From Chryseobacterium gallinarum (lineage in GTDB: Bacteria > Bacteroidota > Bacteroidia > Flavobacteriales > Weeksellaceae), in contig NZ_CP009928.1 of the NCBI RefSeq assembly GCF_001021975.1, positions 496,001-560,000 on the forward strand: 64,000 nt of DNA. The letters run 5' to 3'. The notes under the pieces are model-generated. The model was not told the DNA's origin. It made no database searches and saw only the letters and a program-made list of their open reading frames with translations. Made by a program: the position numbers and the translations under genes. Each line of letters opens with the position of its first letter. Position 1 is the first letter of the stretch. Below, one piece after another: positions 8,862-16,808 of this stretch.

Positions 8862-9514
8862 ATGAACTCAATCAAAATAATGATTACAGGGGCCACGGGA
8901 ATGGTGGGAGAAGGTGTTTTAATGGAATGCCTTGAGAATCCCGATGTCTCTGAAATTTTAAGTATAAGCAGAAGACCTTCCGGCAAGAACCATCCCAAAC
9001 TTAAGGAATACCTTGTTCCTGACTTTGCATCTATCAATATCAATGATGAAAAGCTAAAAGGGTATGATGCCTGCTTTTTCTGTGCCGGAATCAGCAGTAT
9101 AGGCATGAACGAAGAAGACTATACAAAAATTACCTATGATATGACCCTGCATGTAGCAAAAGCTATGCTGAACCAAAATCCCGGAATGGTTTTCAATTAT
9201 ATTTCCGGGGCAGGCACAGACAGTACGGAAAGTGGAAAAATGATGTGGGCCAGGGTTAAAGGCAGAACAGAGAATGCCTTAAAAAAGATGAATTTAAGGG
9301 AGTCTACAATTTCCGGCCCGGATTTATGAAACCTGTTGACGGTCAATTGAATATAAAATGGTTTTTCAAACCTTTTATTTATCTTTTTCCTATTTTTTTA
9401 CCGTCAAAATTATTAACTTTACACGAAGTAGGTAGAGCTATGATCAATGCCACACAAAAAGGATATCCTACATCTACTTTAGAAATTAGAGACATTAAAA
9501 ATTTAGCGATATGA
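8862..9514 (+). pseudogene. NAD(P)-binding epimerase-like protein, interrupted by a -1 frameshift
   Basis: The first frame (8862-9329, 155 residues) starts with a Rossmann dinucleotide-binding motif, ITGATGMVGEGVLMECL, and contains CFFCAGISSIGMNE and YISGAGTDST, typical of short NAD(P)H-binding epimerase-like proteins. It then runs into a stop. The rest of the family sequence continues in the -1 frame: DEFKGVYNFRPGFMKPVDGQ onward to 9514. The switch maps to the six-A run at 9281-9286; seven As would restore one frame of about 217 residues. The heptamer A AAA AAG at 9281-9287 is in the phase of a -1 slippery site, so recoding is an alternative to mutation or sequencing error. A small membrane ORF overlaps the stop. 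Confidence 0.8.
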
Positions 9515-9660
9515 GAGATATGGTAAAAAGAATTGTTCTGGTTATTTTTGTACTCTTGCTTCTGACTGCCGTTTCAGGATTTTTCTATATGCAGAAACAT
9601 CCTCTGGAAGGGAATAAGTCCGGGAAGATTTTAAATTTTTCAGGTAAACATGCTCAATAA
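9511..9660 (+). CDS. small single-span membrane protein, unknown function
   Basis: 49 residues. The ATG overlaps the stop of the preceding epimerase-like frame in an ATGA junction, which favours real coupled translation. After MRDMVKR comes one hydrophobic segment, IVLVIFVLLLLTAVSGFF (residues 8-25), then a 24-residue polar tail MQKHPLEGNKSGKILNFSGK. An inner-membrane protein with the basic N-terminus inside is the simplest reading. The tail vaguely recalls the segment after the signal anchor of some metallo-beta-lactamase-fold proteins, so it could also be a gene remnant. I cannot name a function. Confidence 0.5.
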   Translation: MRDMVKRIVLVIFVLLLLTAVSGFFYMQKHPLEGNKSGKILNFSGKHAQ

Positions 9661-9796
9661 TAAACTCAAACTTTTTTATCTGTATCGTATTTTATTTTTT
9701 TCTTAAAAAGAACCTGTTTTTTAAACATTTCTTAATTCCATTAAAATAGTTGTCAAACATAAGTTCATTTTTGTATTCATCTCGTTGAAATAAAAA

Positions 9797-9970
9797 ATGA
9801 TCAACAGCTACCGGCCAAAAAGGTCTGTCATCTGCCTAGATTTTGTAAACGGTACCGGACAGTATTTCAGCAACGACAAACATGGTCCTACTCTACAGAT
9901 AGGACCTCCTTTATTCCTTATCAGACGGGAAACCACAGGAGATTCTTTTCTGCACGAATCTACCCAATAA
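9797..9970 (+). CDS. possible small orphan ORF (57 residues)
   Basis: An open frame of 57 codons, MINSYRPKRSVICLDFVNGT onward, with an A-rich leader before the ATG and a bidirectional hairpin terminator starting right after the stop. It has no signal peptide, no membrane segment and no family I know. The predicted tail (PTLQIGPPLFLIRRETTGD) is not low-complexity. Gene density here is low and codon evidence is weak, so it may be chance. The facing terminator is also explained by the nifU-like gene on the other strand. Confidence 0.3.
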   Translation: MINSYRPKRSVICLDFVNGTGQYFSNDKHGPTLQIGPPLFLIRRETTGDSFLHESTQ

Positions 9971-10004
9971 AAAAACAGGTATCCATAAATGAACACCTGT
10001 TTTA
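9971..10004. terminator. bidirectional terminator before the NifU-like gene
   Basis: AAAACAGGT (9972-9980) pairs with ACCTGTTTT (9995-10003) around a 14-base loop, with A/T runs on both sides. It can end the minus-strand NifU-like transcript and anything transcribed from the left. Confidence 0.7.
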
Positions 10005-10024
10005 AAATATATCAGATATAATTT

Positions 10025-10273
10025 TTACTCTACATTGATGACTCTTTCAATTTCCGGGGCATGTTGCTTGATGGTATTTTCAACCCCCAACTTCAGGGTT
10101 GAAAAATTCAGTGAACATCCGGAACAGTTACCCAAAAGTTTTACAAAAACCTGATTATCTTTCACGTCAATAAGCTCTATATCACCTCCATCTTTATTCA
10201 AAAACGGCCTGATGCTTTCCAGAGCTTCCATTACTCTTGTTACTGTATCTTCGTGCGTTATATTTGTTTCCAT
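10025..10273 (-). CDS. NifU-family Fe-S scaffold protein
   Basis: 82 residues matching the NifU C-terminal (Nfu) domain alone: FLNKDGGDIELIDV, then the cluster-binding CxxC as GNCSGC (Cys50 and Cys53). Nfu proteins bind a 4Fe-4S cluster between two monomers and pass it to client enzymes in the cytoplasm. It lies 49 bp downstream of an Mrp/ApbC-type Fe-S carrier on the same strand, and the pairing strongly suggests a shared role in cluster delivery. A terminator follows. Confidence 0.92.
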   Translation of the reverse strand: METNITHEDTVTRVMEALESIRPFLNKDGGDIELIDVKDNQVFVKLLGNCSGCSLNFSTLKLGVENTIKQHAPEIERVINVE

Positions 10274-10322
10274 ATTTTTTCAGTTCAATTCGGTTTTTTT
10301 CAAAATTAATTGAAAATCTTTA

Positions 10323-11429
10323 TTATTTTGCCTTTGGCGAGCATCCTGCCATCGTCGTAATTTTCACAGCTTCAGTAGGAGGCAGGTTTTTATTTCTTTC
10401 AACTAAGCTCTCCACCATTCTTCTGGCCGTTTCAGTATAGATTTCTTCAATCTTGGAACCTTCCTGCAATGCTGCCGGTCTTCCTACATCTCCTGCTTCC
10501 CTGATACTCTGGATCAAAGGAATCTCTCCCAGTACCGGAATTCCTAAATCTTCCGCCAGATATTGTGCGCCCTGATTCCCGAAGATATAATATTTATTTT
10601 CAGGGAGTTCTTCCGGAGTAAAATACGCCATATTTTCTATTAATCCAAGCACCGGAATATTAATGCTTTCCATCTGGAACATCGCGATACCTTTTCTTAC
10701 ATCTGCCAGGGCAACATGCTGAGGGGTACTTACAATCACCGCTCCTGTTACAGGAACTTCCTGAATAATAGACAAATGAATATCTCCCGTTCCCGGAGGA
10801 AGGTCTATTAATAAGAAATCCAATTCTCCCCAGGCTGCATCTCTGATCATCTGGTTCAAAGCTTTTGAAGCCATAGGACCTCTCCAGACTACCGCCTGAT
10901 TGGCCCCGGAAAAATATCCTATTGAAAGCATTTTCACACCATAATTTTCGATAGGCTTCATTAAATTTTTCCCATTCACTTCTACAGAAATTGGTTTTTC
11001 TCCTTCTGTATCGAACATGGTAGGAACAGATGGCCCATAAATATCGGCATCCAGTAATCCTACTTTAAAACCCATTTTAGCCAATGTCACTGCCATATTT
11101 GCAGAAACCGTAGATTTACCTACCCCTCCTTTTCCGGAAGCTATGGCAATAATATTCTGAATTCCGGGAATTTGTTTCCCTTTAATCTGACTTTGCTGAA
11201 TTTCGCTAGGTTCCGGAGAAACGATTTTAAGTTTTAAATGAACATTTTCTCCAAACTCACTGGCAAAAGCCTGTTTCATTGCTGCCTCCAGCTTTTTCTT
11301 TTCGTGCATAGCAGGCGAATGAGCTGTCATGTCAATATATACATCATTGCCCATGATCTGAAGATTATTCACCAAGTCGTCTACTTCTATTTCTTTAAGG
11401 AAATTCTGAACCTTTTCTTTCGTCAACAT
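10323..11429 (-). CDS. Mrp/NBP35-family iron-sulfur carrier ATPase (ApbC-like)
   Basis: 368 residues. Residues ~1-80 form a DUF59/MIP18-like domain. The P-loop of the deviant Walker A type, SGKGGVGKST, is at 98-107, followed by LLDADIYGPSVP and the Walker B region DFLLIDLPPGTGD. Mrp proteins bind a bridging 4Fe-4S cluster and transfer it to apoproteins using ATP. The usual CxxC of the ATPase domain is not obvious in the region ENMAYFTPEELPENKYYIFG, where many homologues have the two cysteines, so cluster binding may differ; a late Cys occurs in MAGCSPKAK. It is co-directional with the NifU-like gene. Confidence 0.93.
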   Translation of the reverse strand: MLTKEKVQNFLKEIEVDDLVNNLQIMGNDVYIDMTAHSPAMHEKKKLEAAMKQAFASEFGENVHLKLKIVSPEPSEIQQSQIKGKQIPGIQNIIAIASGKGGVGKSTVSANMAVTLAKMGFKVGLLDADIYGPSVPTMFDTEGEKPISVEVNGKNLMKPIENYGVKMLSIGYFSGANQAVVWRGPMASKALNQMIRDAAWGELDFLLIDLPPGTGDIHLSIIQEVPVTGAVIVSTPQHVALADVRKGIAMFQMESINIPVLGLIENMAYFTPEELPENKYYIFGNQGAQYLAEDLGIPVLGEIPLIQSIREAGDVGRPAALQEGSKIEEIYTETARRMVESLVERNKNLPPTEAVKITTMAGCSPKAK

Positions 11430-11580
11430 ACTAAATATAAATTGTTCACAAATTTACGGATTTTTTTAATAATTTAGAATCAATAAAATCTATAACCTCA
11501 GGTGATAAATCAGATCATTAAAAATTTTGTTTATCCTGTTTTTTCATCATGAGGAATCGCCCATCACCAAAACAAAATCT

Positions 11581-12036
11581 ATGAAAACTACTGCTTACCC
11601 ATCTAAATATGCATTGCCAAAAGAAATATTCACTGTAGGGAAGACCAGATTCAAATGGTATGATCTGGCTCAAGATCCCGCTGAAGTTTCTTCACAAGAC
11701 ATTCAAAATGCTAAAATGTGTATTGAAAACGCCAATGAAAACTTTCAGAATATTGAAGATCTTGGATTCGTCATTATGCATAGATGTGGTGAAAACTACC
11801 TTCTGTTAATCTGTACCTGGCGAAGTGAAAATGAATTATGGGAAAGTGTTTATTATGACGGAACCGGAAAATTCGAGATCTGGGACAGAAATAAAACCCA
11901 CCTCCCTACGTACTGCGTTTGGGAAATGGGCATTGTTTACCATGAATCTCAGGCATGGAAAAAATACCTGGGAACTACAAGGCAGGAGAATCATAAGGTG
12001 GAATATCTTAATGACTTGTTTGAGGGTGAAGTGTAG
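11581..12036 (+). CDS. conserved-looking cytoplasmic protein of unknown function
   Basis: 151 residues from ATG 11581. The upstream in-frame ATG at 11527 adds 18 residues (FFHHEESPITKTKS) that read like leader DNA. It has no signal peptide or membrane span. It is rich in Trp and Glu: TRFKWYDLAQDPAEVS, CTWRSENELWESVYYD, CVWEMGIVYHESQAWKKYL. The even codon usage and clean frame argue for a real gene. I do not recognise the family. It stands alone between the Mrp gene (divergent) and a gene-poor stretch. Confidence 0.7.
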   Translation: MKTTAYPSKYALPKEIFTVGKTRFKWYDLAQDPAEVSSQDIQNAKMCIENANENFQNIEDLGFVIMHRCGENYLLLICTWRSENELWESVYYDGTGKFEIWDRNKTHLPTYCVWEMGIVYHESQAWKKYLGTTRQENHKVEYLNDLFEGEV

Positions 12037-12380
12037 AAGTAAGGAAGTCGGAAGTTATGTTCAACCTTTCAATTAACCAGATGACTATAAAAATGCTACA
12101 TAATTTGCATTATATTTTTTAAACGCAAAGCTTTTATTTAGATTATGTATTATTTGTAAGGGAGCTGAGACAACGACTTTGTCGCTGATGAAGCTATGTC
12201 GTCATGCGCTCGCTTGGAAAGAATCAATGAAGTTGATTCCACTCTTTGCTTCCTCAAAATATTACAGTTATACTGTAAGATCTTTGCGTCAAATTTAATA
12301 AACATAATTATCATAAATTACCTTCCTCTGATTACTCTTATTAAGCGTTTACAATTAATCATGATTTCCATCTTTTCATA
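12037..12380. other. gene-poor intergenic stretch, nothing recognised
   Basis: 344 bp without a supported gene, promoter or terminator. It includes a GGAAGTCGGAAGTTATG fragment at about 12043-12059 that resembles one arm of the CTTCCAGCTTCC repeat family seen elsewhere in the window. Confidence 0.5.
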
Positions 12381-14723
12381 TTAATTCGCTCTGTTCTTTT
12401 CATCAAAATTGACATTGCGATTCGTTCCTTTTACCTTTTTATTCCCGAATGAATAAGTTGCAGATACAGTAAGCCTTCTCGCATCGTAATAATTATTAAA
12501 ATAGTGAGAGCCGGTAGTATAAAATATTTCCCCTTTACTTCTTGATTGCTTAAAGATATCCGACACAATGACATTAACCTGGAGATTTTTATCCATCAGA
12601 CTCATCTTTACTCCTGCTGTAAAATTTCCTACAAAATCCCAACGAATATTTCCTGAATTAGAAGGTAGGCGGAACCAGTAATTGGCAATAAGCTGAACCG
12701 TTTTCTTTTCATTAAGTGAGATATTATTCTGAATGTCAAAATCATATCCATATCCTTTTTTAGAAGAAGCATCAGTAGTAAAAACTCTCATATCCATATA
12801 AGATAAATCTGCAGAGTAATTAGCTTCCCAACGTTTAAAAAAGGTGTCTGAATAATTTATGGTTGCACCTATACTGTTTTGATTGTAATAATTAAAAAAA
12901 GTACTTGTTCTGCTTTCTCCGGATAAACTAGCCAGCTGCCCAAAACCATCCAATGTTCTCTGGAAATACAATGTAGTGGATAATTTCCCTTTATACACAT
13001 GGGAAAATTCAAAATTATGGTTGATAGAAGGCTGCAAAAAAGGATTCCCTGTAAAATAAGAGTTTACATTAATATACCAGCGATAAGGATTGATTGCACG
13101 AAATCCGGGTCTGTTGATCCTTTTGGAATAATTGAGGCTGAAAGTATTGCTTTCATTACTTTTGTACATCACATAAGCGATTGGGAAAAATTTCCCGTAG
13201 GAACTTTCCGATTGCTGTCCGGAAGTCAGGGAATTTCCGTTGACTGTAGAATATTCATAGCGAAGTCCTGCTTTTGCTGACCATTTTTCATTAAATGATT
13301 TTTCGAGACTGAAATAAGCAGCATAATTTTTTTCATTGTACTTAAACTCATTACTCTTCAAAGCATCGGTCACATAGTTTCCATTTTCAAGATTCTGATA
13401 AAAAATACTGGAATTATTATCAAAATTAGTAAACTTTACCCCCGCTTCAGTCTTTGCAAACTCATAAGGAAAGGTAAGATCTGCCTGTCCTGAATAAATT
13501 TTATAATCTACTACCGATGGTGATCGTACAATAAATTCATCTCCGGAATTTTCTATAGTTGTAAAATCAATAGTGGTCTTGGGAAGATTTGAAAAATAAT
13601 TTCCTGTAATACTTAATTTATTATCCTGTTTTCCAAATGTAATGTCATAATAAGCACTGATGGTCTGCTGGATTGATTTTCCTCTGTGTTCTGCATCAGT
13701 AAACAAAGTATTGGTATACTGATCATGCTGAAAATAATCCGAAGTATTTTCAATATCCATATTGGAATGTCCGAATCCATAATCATAGATAAAACCTGCA
13801 TTGGATTTCTTTCCTAACTGATAATCAACGCTCAGATTCGCTCCAAGGCCGTCTCCAAAATCCCTTCTGTCATCATGACTTTTAAGTCCCTCTATTCCTG
13901 TCATCCTATAATTTTCAAAAGAATGCTTTTCATATTTACTTTGTCTTAATTTCAAAGAAGAACGCAGTTTTTCATTCTGATAATTGATGGTAGCACTATT
14001 AGAAAACCCGGAATAGGTCTGCTGCTGAAAACTGGTAGTAAGACTTCCGTTCCAACCCAAATTTTGATTTTTCTTCAGAATAATATTAATAAGGCCGCTG
14101 TTTCCCTGAGCCTCGTATTTTGAAGGTGGAGTAGTAATCACTTCAATTTTTTCAATATTTTCGGATCTTAAACTCTTGAGATAAGTAACAAGTTCTGTTG
14201 AGGAAAGGTTTAATACCCTGTCATTGATCATCACTGATACTCCACTTTTTCCTGCAATAGAAACTCCGGCATTTTCATCTACTTTCACTAATGGTGTTGT
14301 AGCAAGCGCATCTGCACCATCCATTCCCTGAGAAGCTACAGAATTGGAAACATTAAAAACCAGCCTGTCTGCCTTTCTTTCAATCAGTTTTTTTCTGGCC
14401 GTGAGGGTTACTCCTTCAATTTGCTTTTCCTTTTTCTCTTCAATAAAAAAATCCTGTTTCACGTCACCTTGTATAGCAATGTCCATAACAGAAACTTCAG
14501 TTCCGTCCTGTATCAGTTTAATATTATAATTCCCGTTCTCGGAAAGCTTCATTGAGTAATTTCCTTGTTCATCAGAAATGGCAGTCTGCTTTTTCTGATC
14601 CTTTACAGCGATCACTTCAACATAGGAAACAGCCTTCCCGGTCTGAGTAATTTTCCCTGTGATCGTTTGAGAAAAAAGTGCTGCCGGTAACAGAATAACT
14701 GCTGAAAGTAAAATCTTCTTCAT
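12381..14723 (-). CDS. outer-membrane beta-barrel receptor, TonB-dependent-like
   Basis: 780 residues starting MKKILLSAVILLPAALFSQ, a Sec signal peptide. Residues ~20-105 are a carboxypeptidase-regulatory-like domain (GKAVSYVEVIAVKDQKKQTA...DEQGNYSMKL). Residues ~120-220 are a plug-like domain with SGVSVMINDRVLNLSSTEL and PPSKYEAQGNSGLINIILKK. The rest is a large barrel rich in Tyr, Asn and Phe strands, including NYSKRINRPGFRAINPYRWY, a hallmark of the Bacteroidota outer-membrane beta-barrel family related to TonB receptors. The substrate cannot be told. It is flanked by gene-poor DNA on both sides and is probably monocistronic. Confidence 0.88.
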   Translation of the reverse strand: MKKILLSAVILLPAALFSQTITGKITQTGKAVSYVEVIAVKDQKKQTAISDEQGNYSMKLSENGNYNIKLIQDGTEVSVMDIAIQGDVKQDFFIEEKKEKQIEGVTLTARKKLIERKADRLVFNVSNSVASQGMDGADALATTPLVKVDENAGVSIAGKSGVSVMINDRVLNLSSTELVTYLKSLRSENIEKIEVITTPPSKYEAQGNSGLINIILKKNQNLGWNGSLTTSFQQQTYSGFSNSATINYQNEKLRSSLKLRQSKYEKHSFENYRMTGIEGLKSHDDRRDFGDGLGANLSVDYQLGKKSNAGFIYDYGFGHSNMDIENTSDYFQHDQYTNTLFTDAEHRGKSIQQTISAYYDITFGKQDNKLSITGNYFSNLPKTTIDFTTIENSGDEFIVRSPSVVDYKIYSGQADLTFPYEFAKTEAGVKFTNFDNNSSIFYQNLENGNYVTDALKSNEFKYNEKNYAAYFSLEKSFNEKWSAKAGLRYEYSTVNGNSLTSGQQSESSYGKFFPIAYVMYKSNESNTFSLNYSKRINRPGFRAINPYRWYINVNSYFTGNPFLQPSINHNFEFSHVYKGKLSTTLYFQRTLDGFGQLASLSGESRTSTFFNYYNQNSIGATINYSDTFFKRWEANYSADLSYMDMRVFTTDASSKKGYGYDFDIQNNISLNEKKTVQLIANYWFRLPSNSGNIRWDFVGNFTAGVKMSLMDKNLQVNVIVSDIFKQSRSKGEIFYTTGSHYFNNYYDARRLTVSATYSFGNKKVKGTNRNVNFDEKNRAN

Positions 14724-14795
14724 GTAGTTTGATAATCATAGTTTTATATAAGACAAGTGGTAAATGGTTTTTATTACAAGAAGAGCAAGGAAAAT

Positions 14796-15055
14796 GGAGG
14801 CTGGAAGATGGGAGTTATTGAAGCCGACAGGCAAATAATATTTTTTTAACCAGATTTTACCAACCTTGCAATTAATTACAATCCACAGACTGTAAGCTAT
14901 GCATAACCCAACACTACTTCCAGCCTCCCTCTCCCGGCTTCCAGTCCAATAAAGAAAAACTATATTTAAACTTATCAGTTAAATACAATCTACTCACTAC
15001 CATTTCTCCATAACCCAACAGTACTTCCAGCTTCCTTCTTCCGGCTTCCAGCCTC
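14796..15055. repeat. CTTCCAGCTTCC-family repeat, three arms
   Basis: Two 43-bp direct copies starting CATAACCCAACA and ending CGGCTTCCAG lie at 14902-14944 and 15009-15051, with four mismatches. An inverted arm GGAGGCTGGAAGATGGGAG is at 14796-14814. They fill most of the 407-bp space between divergent genes. The same motif recurs near 27.2 and 35.2 kb. No ORF is present in the interval. Confidence 0.85.
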
Positions 15056-15130
15056 ACCATTTCAATTTCACACCCTTTCATTTCCTATTTGGTACTGTAC
15101 TTGATTTACTCATCCATTATAATATAAAAC

Positions 15131-15967
15131 ATGAAAAAAGGACTGCTTGCATTGTCTTTACTGCTTATCCAGATTCTGAATGCTCAACATCATTCTCAAC
15201 CTGCGGATTCTTTGAAAGGAACCGAAATTCTGACACCTACTTCTCAGGAGGCCGTTGCTTCCCCAATCATTAAAGCAGACAGAATTTTTGATTTTTCTAC
15301 CAAAGTTGAGATCACTTCACAGAACCCAGGTGACAAAATCTATTATATGACTTTGGATGCAGGTGATGTCAATAAAAAAAAGAAATTTACAGCCTACAAA
15401 AAGCCTTTCATCATTAGCAGAACGACACAGATTCAAGCTTATACAGAAAGGAAAAGAAAAAAAAGCTCAATAGCAACAGCTAATTTCAACAGAAGACCCA
15501 ATTATTGGGAGATCACTACCCTTTCAAAAGTTACTCCTCAATATGCAGCTACCGGAAAATTTGCATTAATCGACGGAATAAGAGGTGATTTAGATTGGAA
15601 AAAAGGAGAATGGCAGGGATATCTGGGGCAGAATTTTGAAGCGGTAATTGACTTTCAGTCCCCTTTGCAAATCACTCAAATTACGTCTACTTATCTTCAG
15701 GATAGCAAAGCCTTGATCCTGATGCCTAAAAAAGTGGAATATTATGCTTCTATGAACGGAAAAGATTTCTTTCTATTAGATAAAATCGACAATAATCTTG
15801 ATCCTAAAGATGAAAAAGTACAGACCAAGGATTTTACCACTGAAATTCTTCCTACCGAAGCAAGGTATCTTAAAGTAAAGGCTTATTATTTCGGAAAACA
15901 TCCGGGATGGCATCAGAAAACCGGTGGTGAAACCTTTATTTTTGTGGATGAAATTTGTGTCAGATAA
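15131..15967 (+). CDS. exported protein with hexosaminidase-type C-terminal and discoidin-like domains, no catalytic domain
   Basis: 278 residues, signal peptide MKKGLLALSLLLIQILNAQ. Residues ~55-125 resemble the chitobiase/beta-hexosaminidase C-terminal beta-sandwich (VEITSQNPGDKIYYMTLDAGD...ITRTTQIQAYTERKRKKS-like pattern). Residues ~135-278 resemble an F5/8-type C (discoidin) carbohydrate-binding domain (ALIDGIRGDLDWKKGEWQGY, then FEAVIDFQSPLQITQI and TEARYLKVKAYYFG). These domains usually trail a glycoside hydrolase; here they stand alone, with no hydrolase next door. It probably binds a glycan or peptidoglycan fragment outside the cytoplasm. It could be a remnant of a longer enzyme, but it has its own signal peptide. 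Confidence 0.7.
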   Translation: MKKGLLALSLLLIQILNAQHHSQPADSLKGTEILTPTSQEAVASPIIKADRIFDFSTKVEITSQNPGDKIYYMTLDAGDVNKKKKFTAYKKPFIISRTTQIQAYTERKRKKSSIATANFNRRPNYWEITTLSKVTPQYAATGKFALIDGIRGDLDWKKGEWQGYLGQNFEAVIDFQSPLQITQITSTYLQDSKALILMPKKVEYYASMNGKDFFLLDKIDNNLDPKDEKVQTKDFTTEILPTEARYLKVKAYYFGKHPGWHQKTGGETFIFVDEICVR

Positions 15968-16080
15968 AAAGTAAATCATTGATTATAAAAAAATTTGCAA
16001 AGACACTTCGCTCAGCAAAAATAGTATCATAGCTAAGTAAAATGCCTTTGCGAACAAGAATATTAGTACAATAAAATTTC

Positions 16081-16803
16081 TTAAATCATTCTTTCTGCCC
16101 ATTGCAGGACTTCCGGAAGTTCTTTATCTGAAAATTCGATATGGATCACTCTTCTTTTTTTTCCATTGGTTGTTCTGTTTGAACCATGTAATGTAAGAGG
16201 TTTCATAAGCATTACCCCTCCTTTTTCTACTTTACAGATTTCTTCAGTCTCTACCGTCCAGTCTATTGTTTCGGGTCTGTAAATTCCTTTAGCATGAGAT
16301 TCTGGAACCACTTTTAAAGCTCCGTTATTTTCATCTGTCTCATCCAGATGGATTCTGATCGTATAGATGTTTTCTAAAATATCTAATGGCGGTTGTACAG
16401 CAAATTGATTCTGCTTCGTAGTCCAGGGGCCAAAACCGGATAATTCAAATTTTTTATCTACAGAAATCGTCAGATCCTGATGATAGGCAACATACCAGTT
16501 AGAGGTTTCCGGCTTATCAAAATAGATACTTTTTACTACAAAATACCGGTTACCAAAGATCTCTCTAATGATTGTTTTAATATTATCATTGAAGATGAGG
16601 TTTTTAATTTCCGGAACTTCTTTTAAAAACTGTCTGATTGCAAATAGATCTTCAGACTTCCTGAAATTTTCTTTTGAAGTATCGATGTTGTCCAGAACAT
16701 GGATAATCTGAGCAACTTCTTCCTCAGAAAACACTGCATTAATAACTGAAAAGCCATATTTTTCAATATGGCTTTTGTATGATGATAAGTCTGTTAAACT
16801 CAT
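16081..16803 (-). CDS. phytanoyl-CoA dioxygenase family protein (2OG/Fe(II) oxygenase)
   Basis: 240 residues. The iron ligands are visible: HxD as His108-Gln-Asp110 in AYHQDLTIS, and a distal His in PLTLHGSNRTT, followed by the 2-oxoglutarate-binding Arg in GKKRRVIHIEF. PFGV-like flanks VVPESHAKGIY fit the family. It hydroxylates a small molecule using oxygen and 2-oxoglutarate; the substrate cannot be read from sequence, and the family also includes ectoine hydroxylases. Its ATG is 5 bp after the stop of a dicarboxylate/amino-acid symporter on the same strand. The tight pairing suggests that the imported compound, or one derived from it, is the substrate. Confidence 0.87.
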   Translation of the reverse strand: MSLTDLSSYKSHIEKYGFSVINAVFSEEEVAQIIHVLDNIDTSKENFRKSEDLFAIRQFLKEVPEIKNLIFNDNIKTIIREIFGNRYFVVKSIYFDKPETSNWYVAYHQDLTISVDKKFELSGFGPWTTKQNQFAVQPPLDILENIYTIRIHLDETDENNGALKVVPESHAKGIYRPETIDWTVETEEICKVEKGGVMLMKPLTLHGSNRTTNGKKRRVIHIEFSDKELPEVLQWAERMI

Positions 16804-16808
16804 AAATT

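Noticed and set aside
9808-9996. 62-codon minus-strand ORF
   Set aside because: It crosses the bidirectional terminator and has no support; the + strand ORF in the same place is the slightly better candidate.
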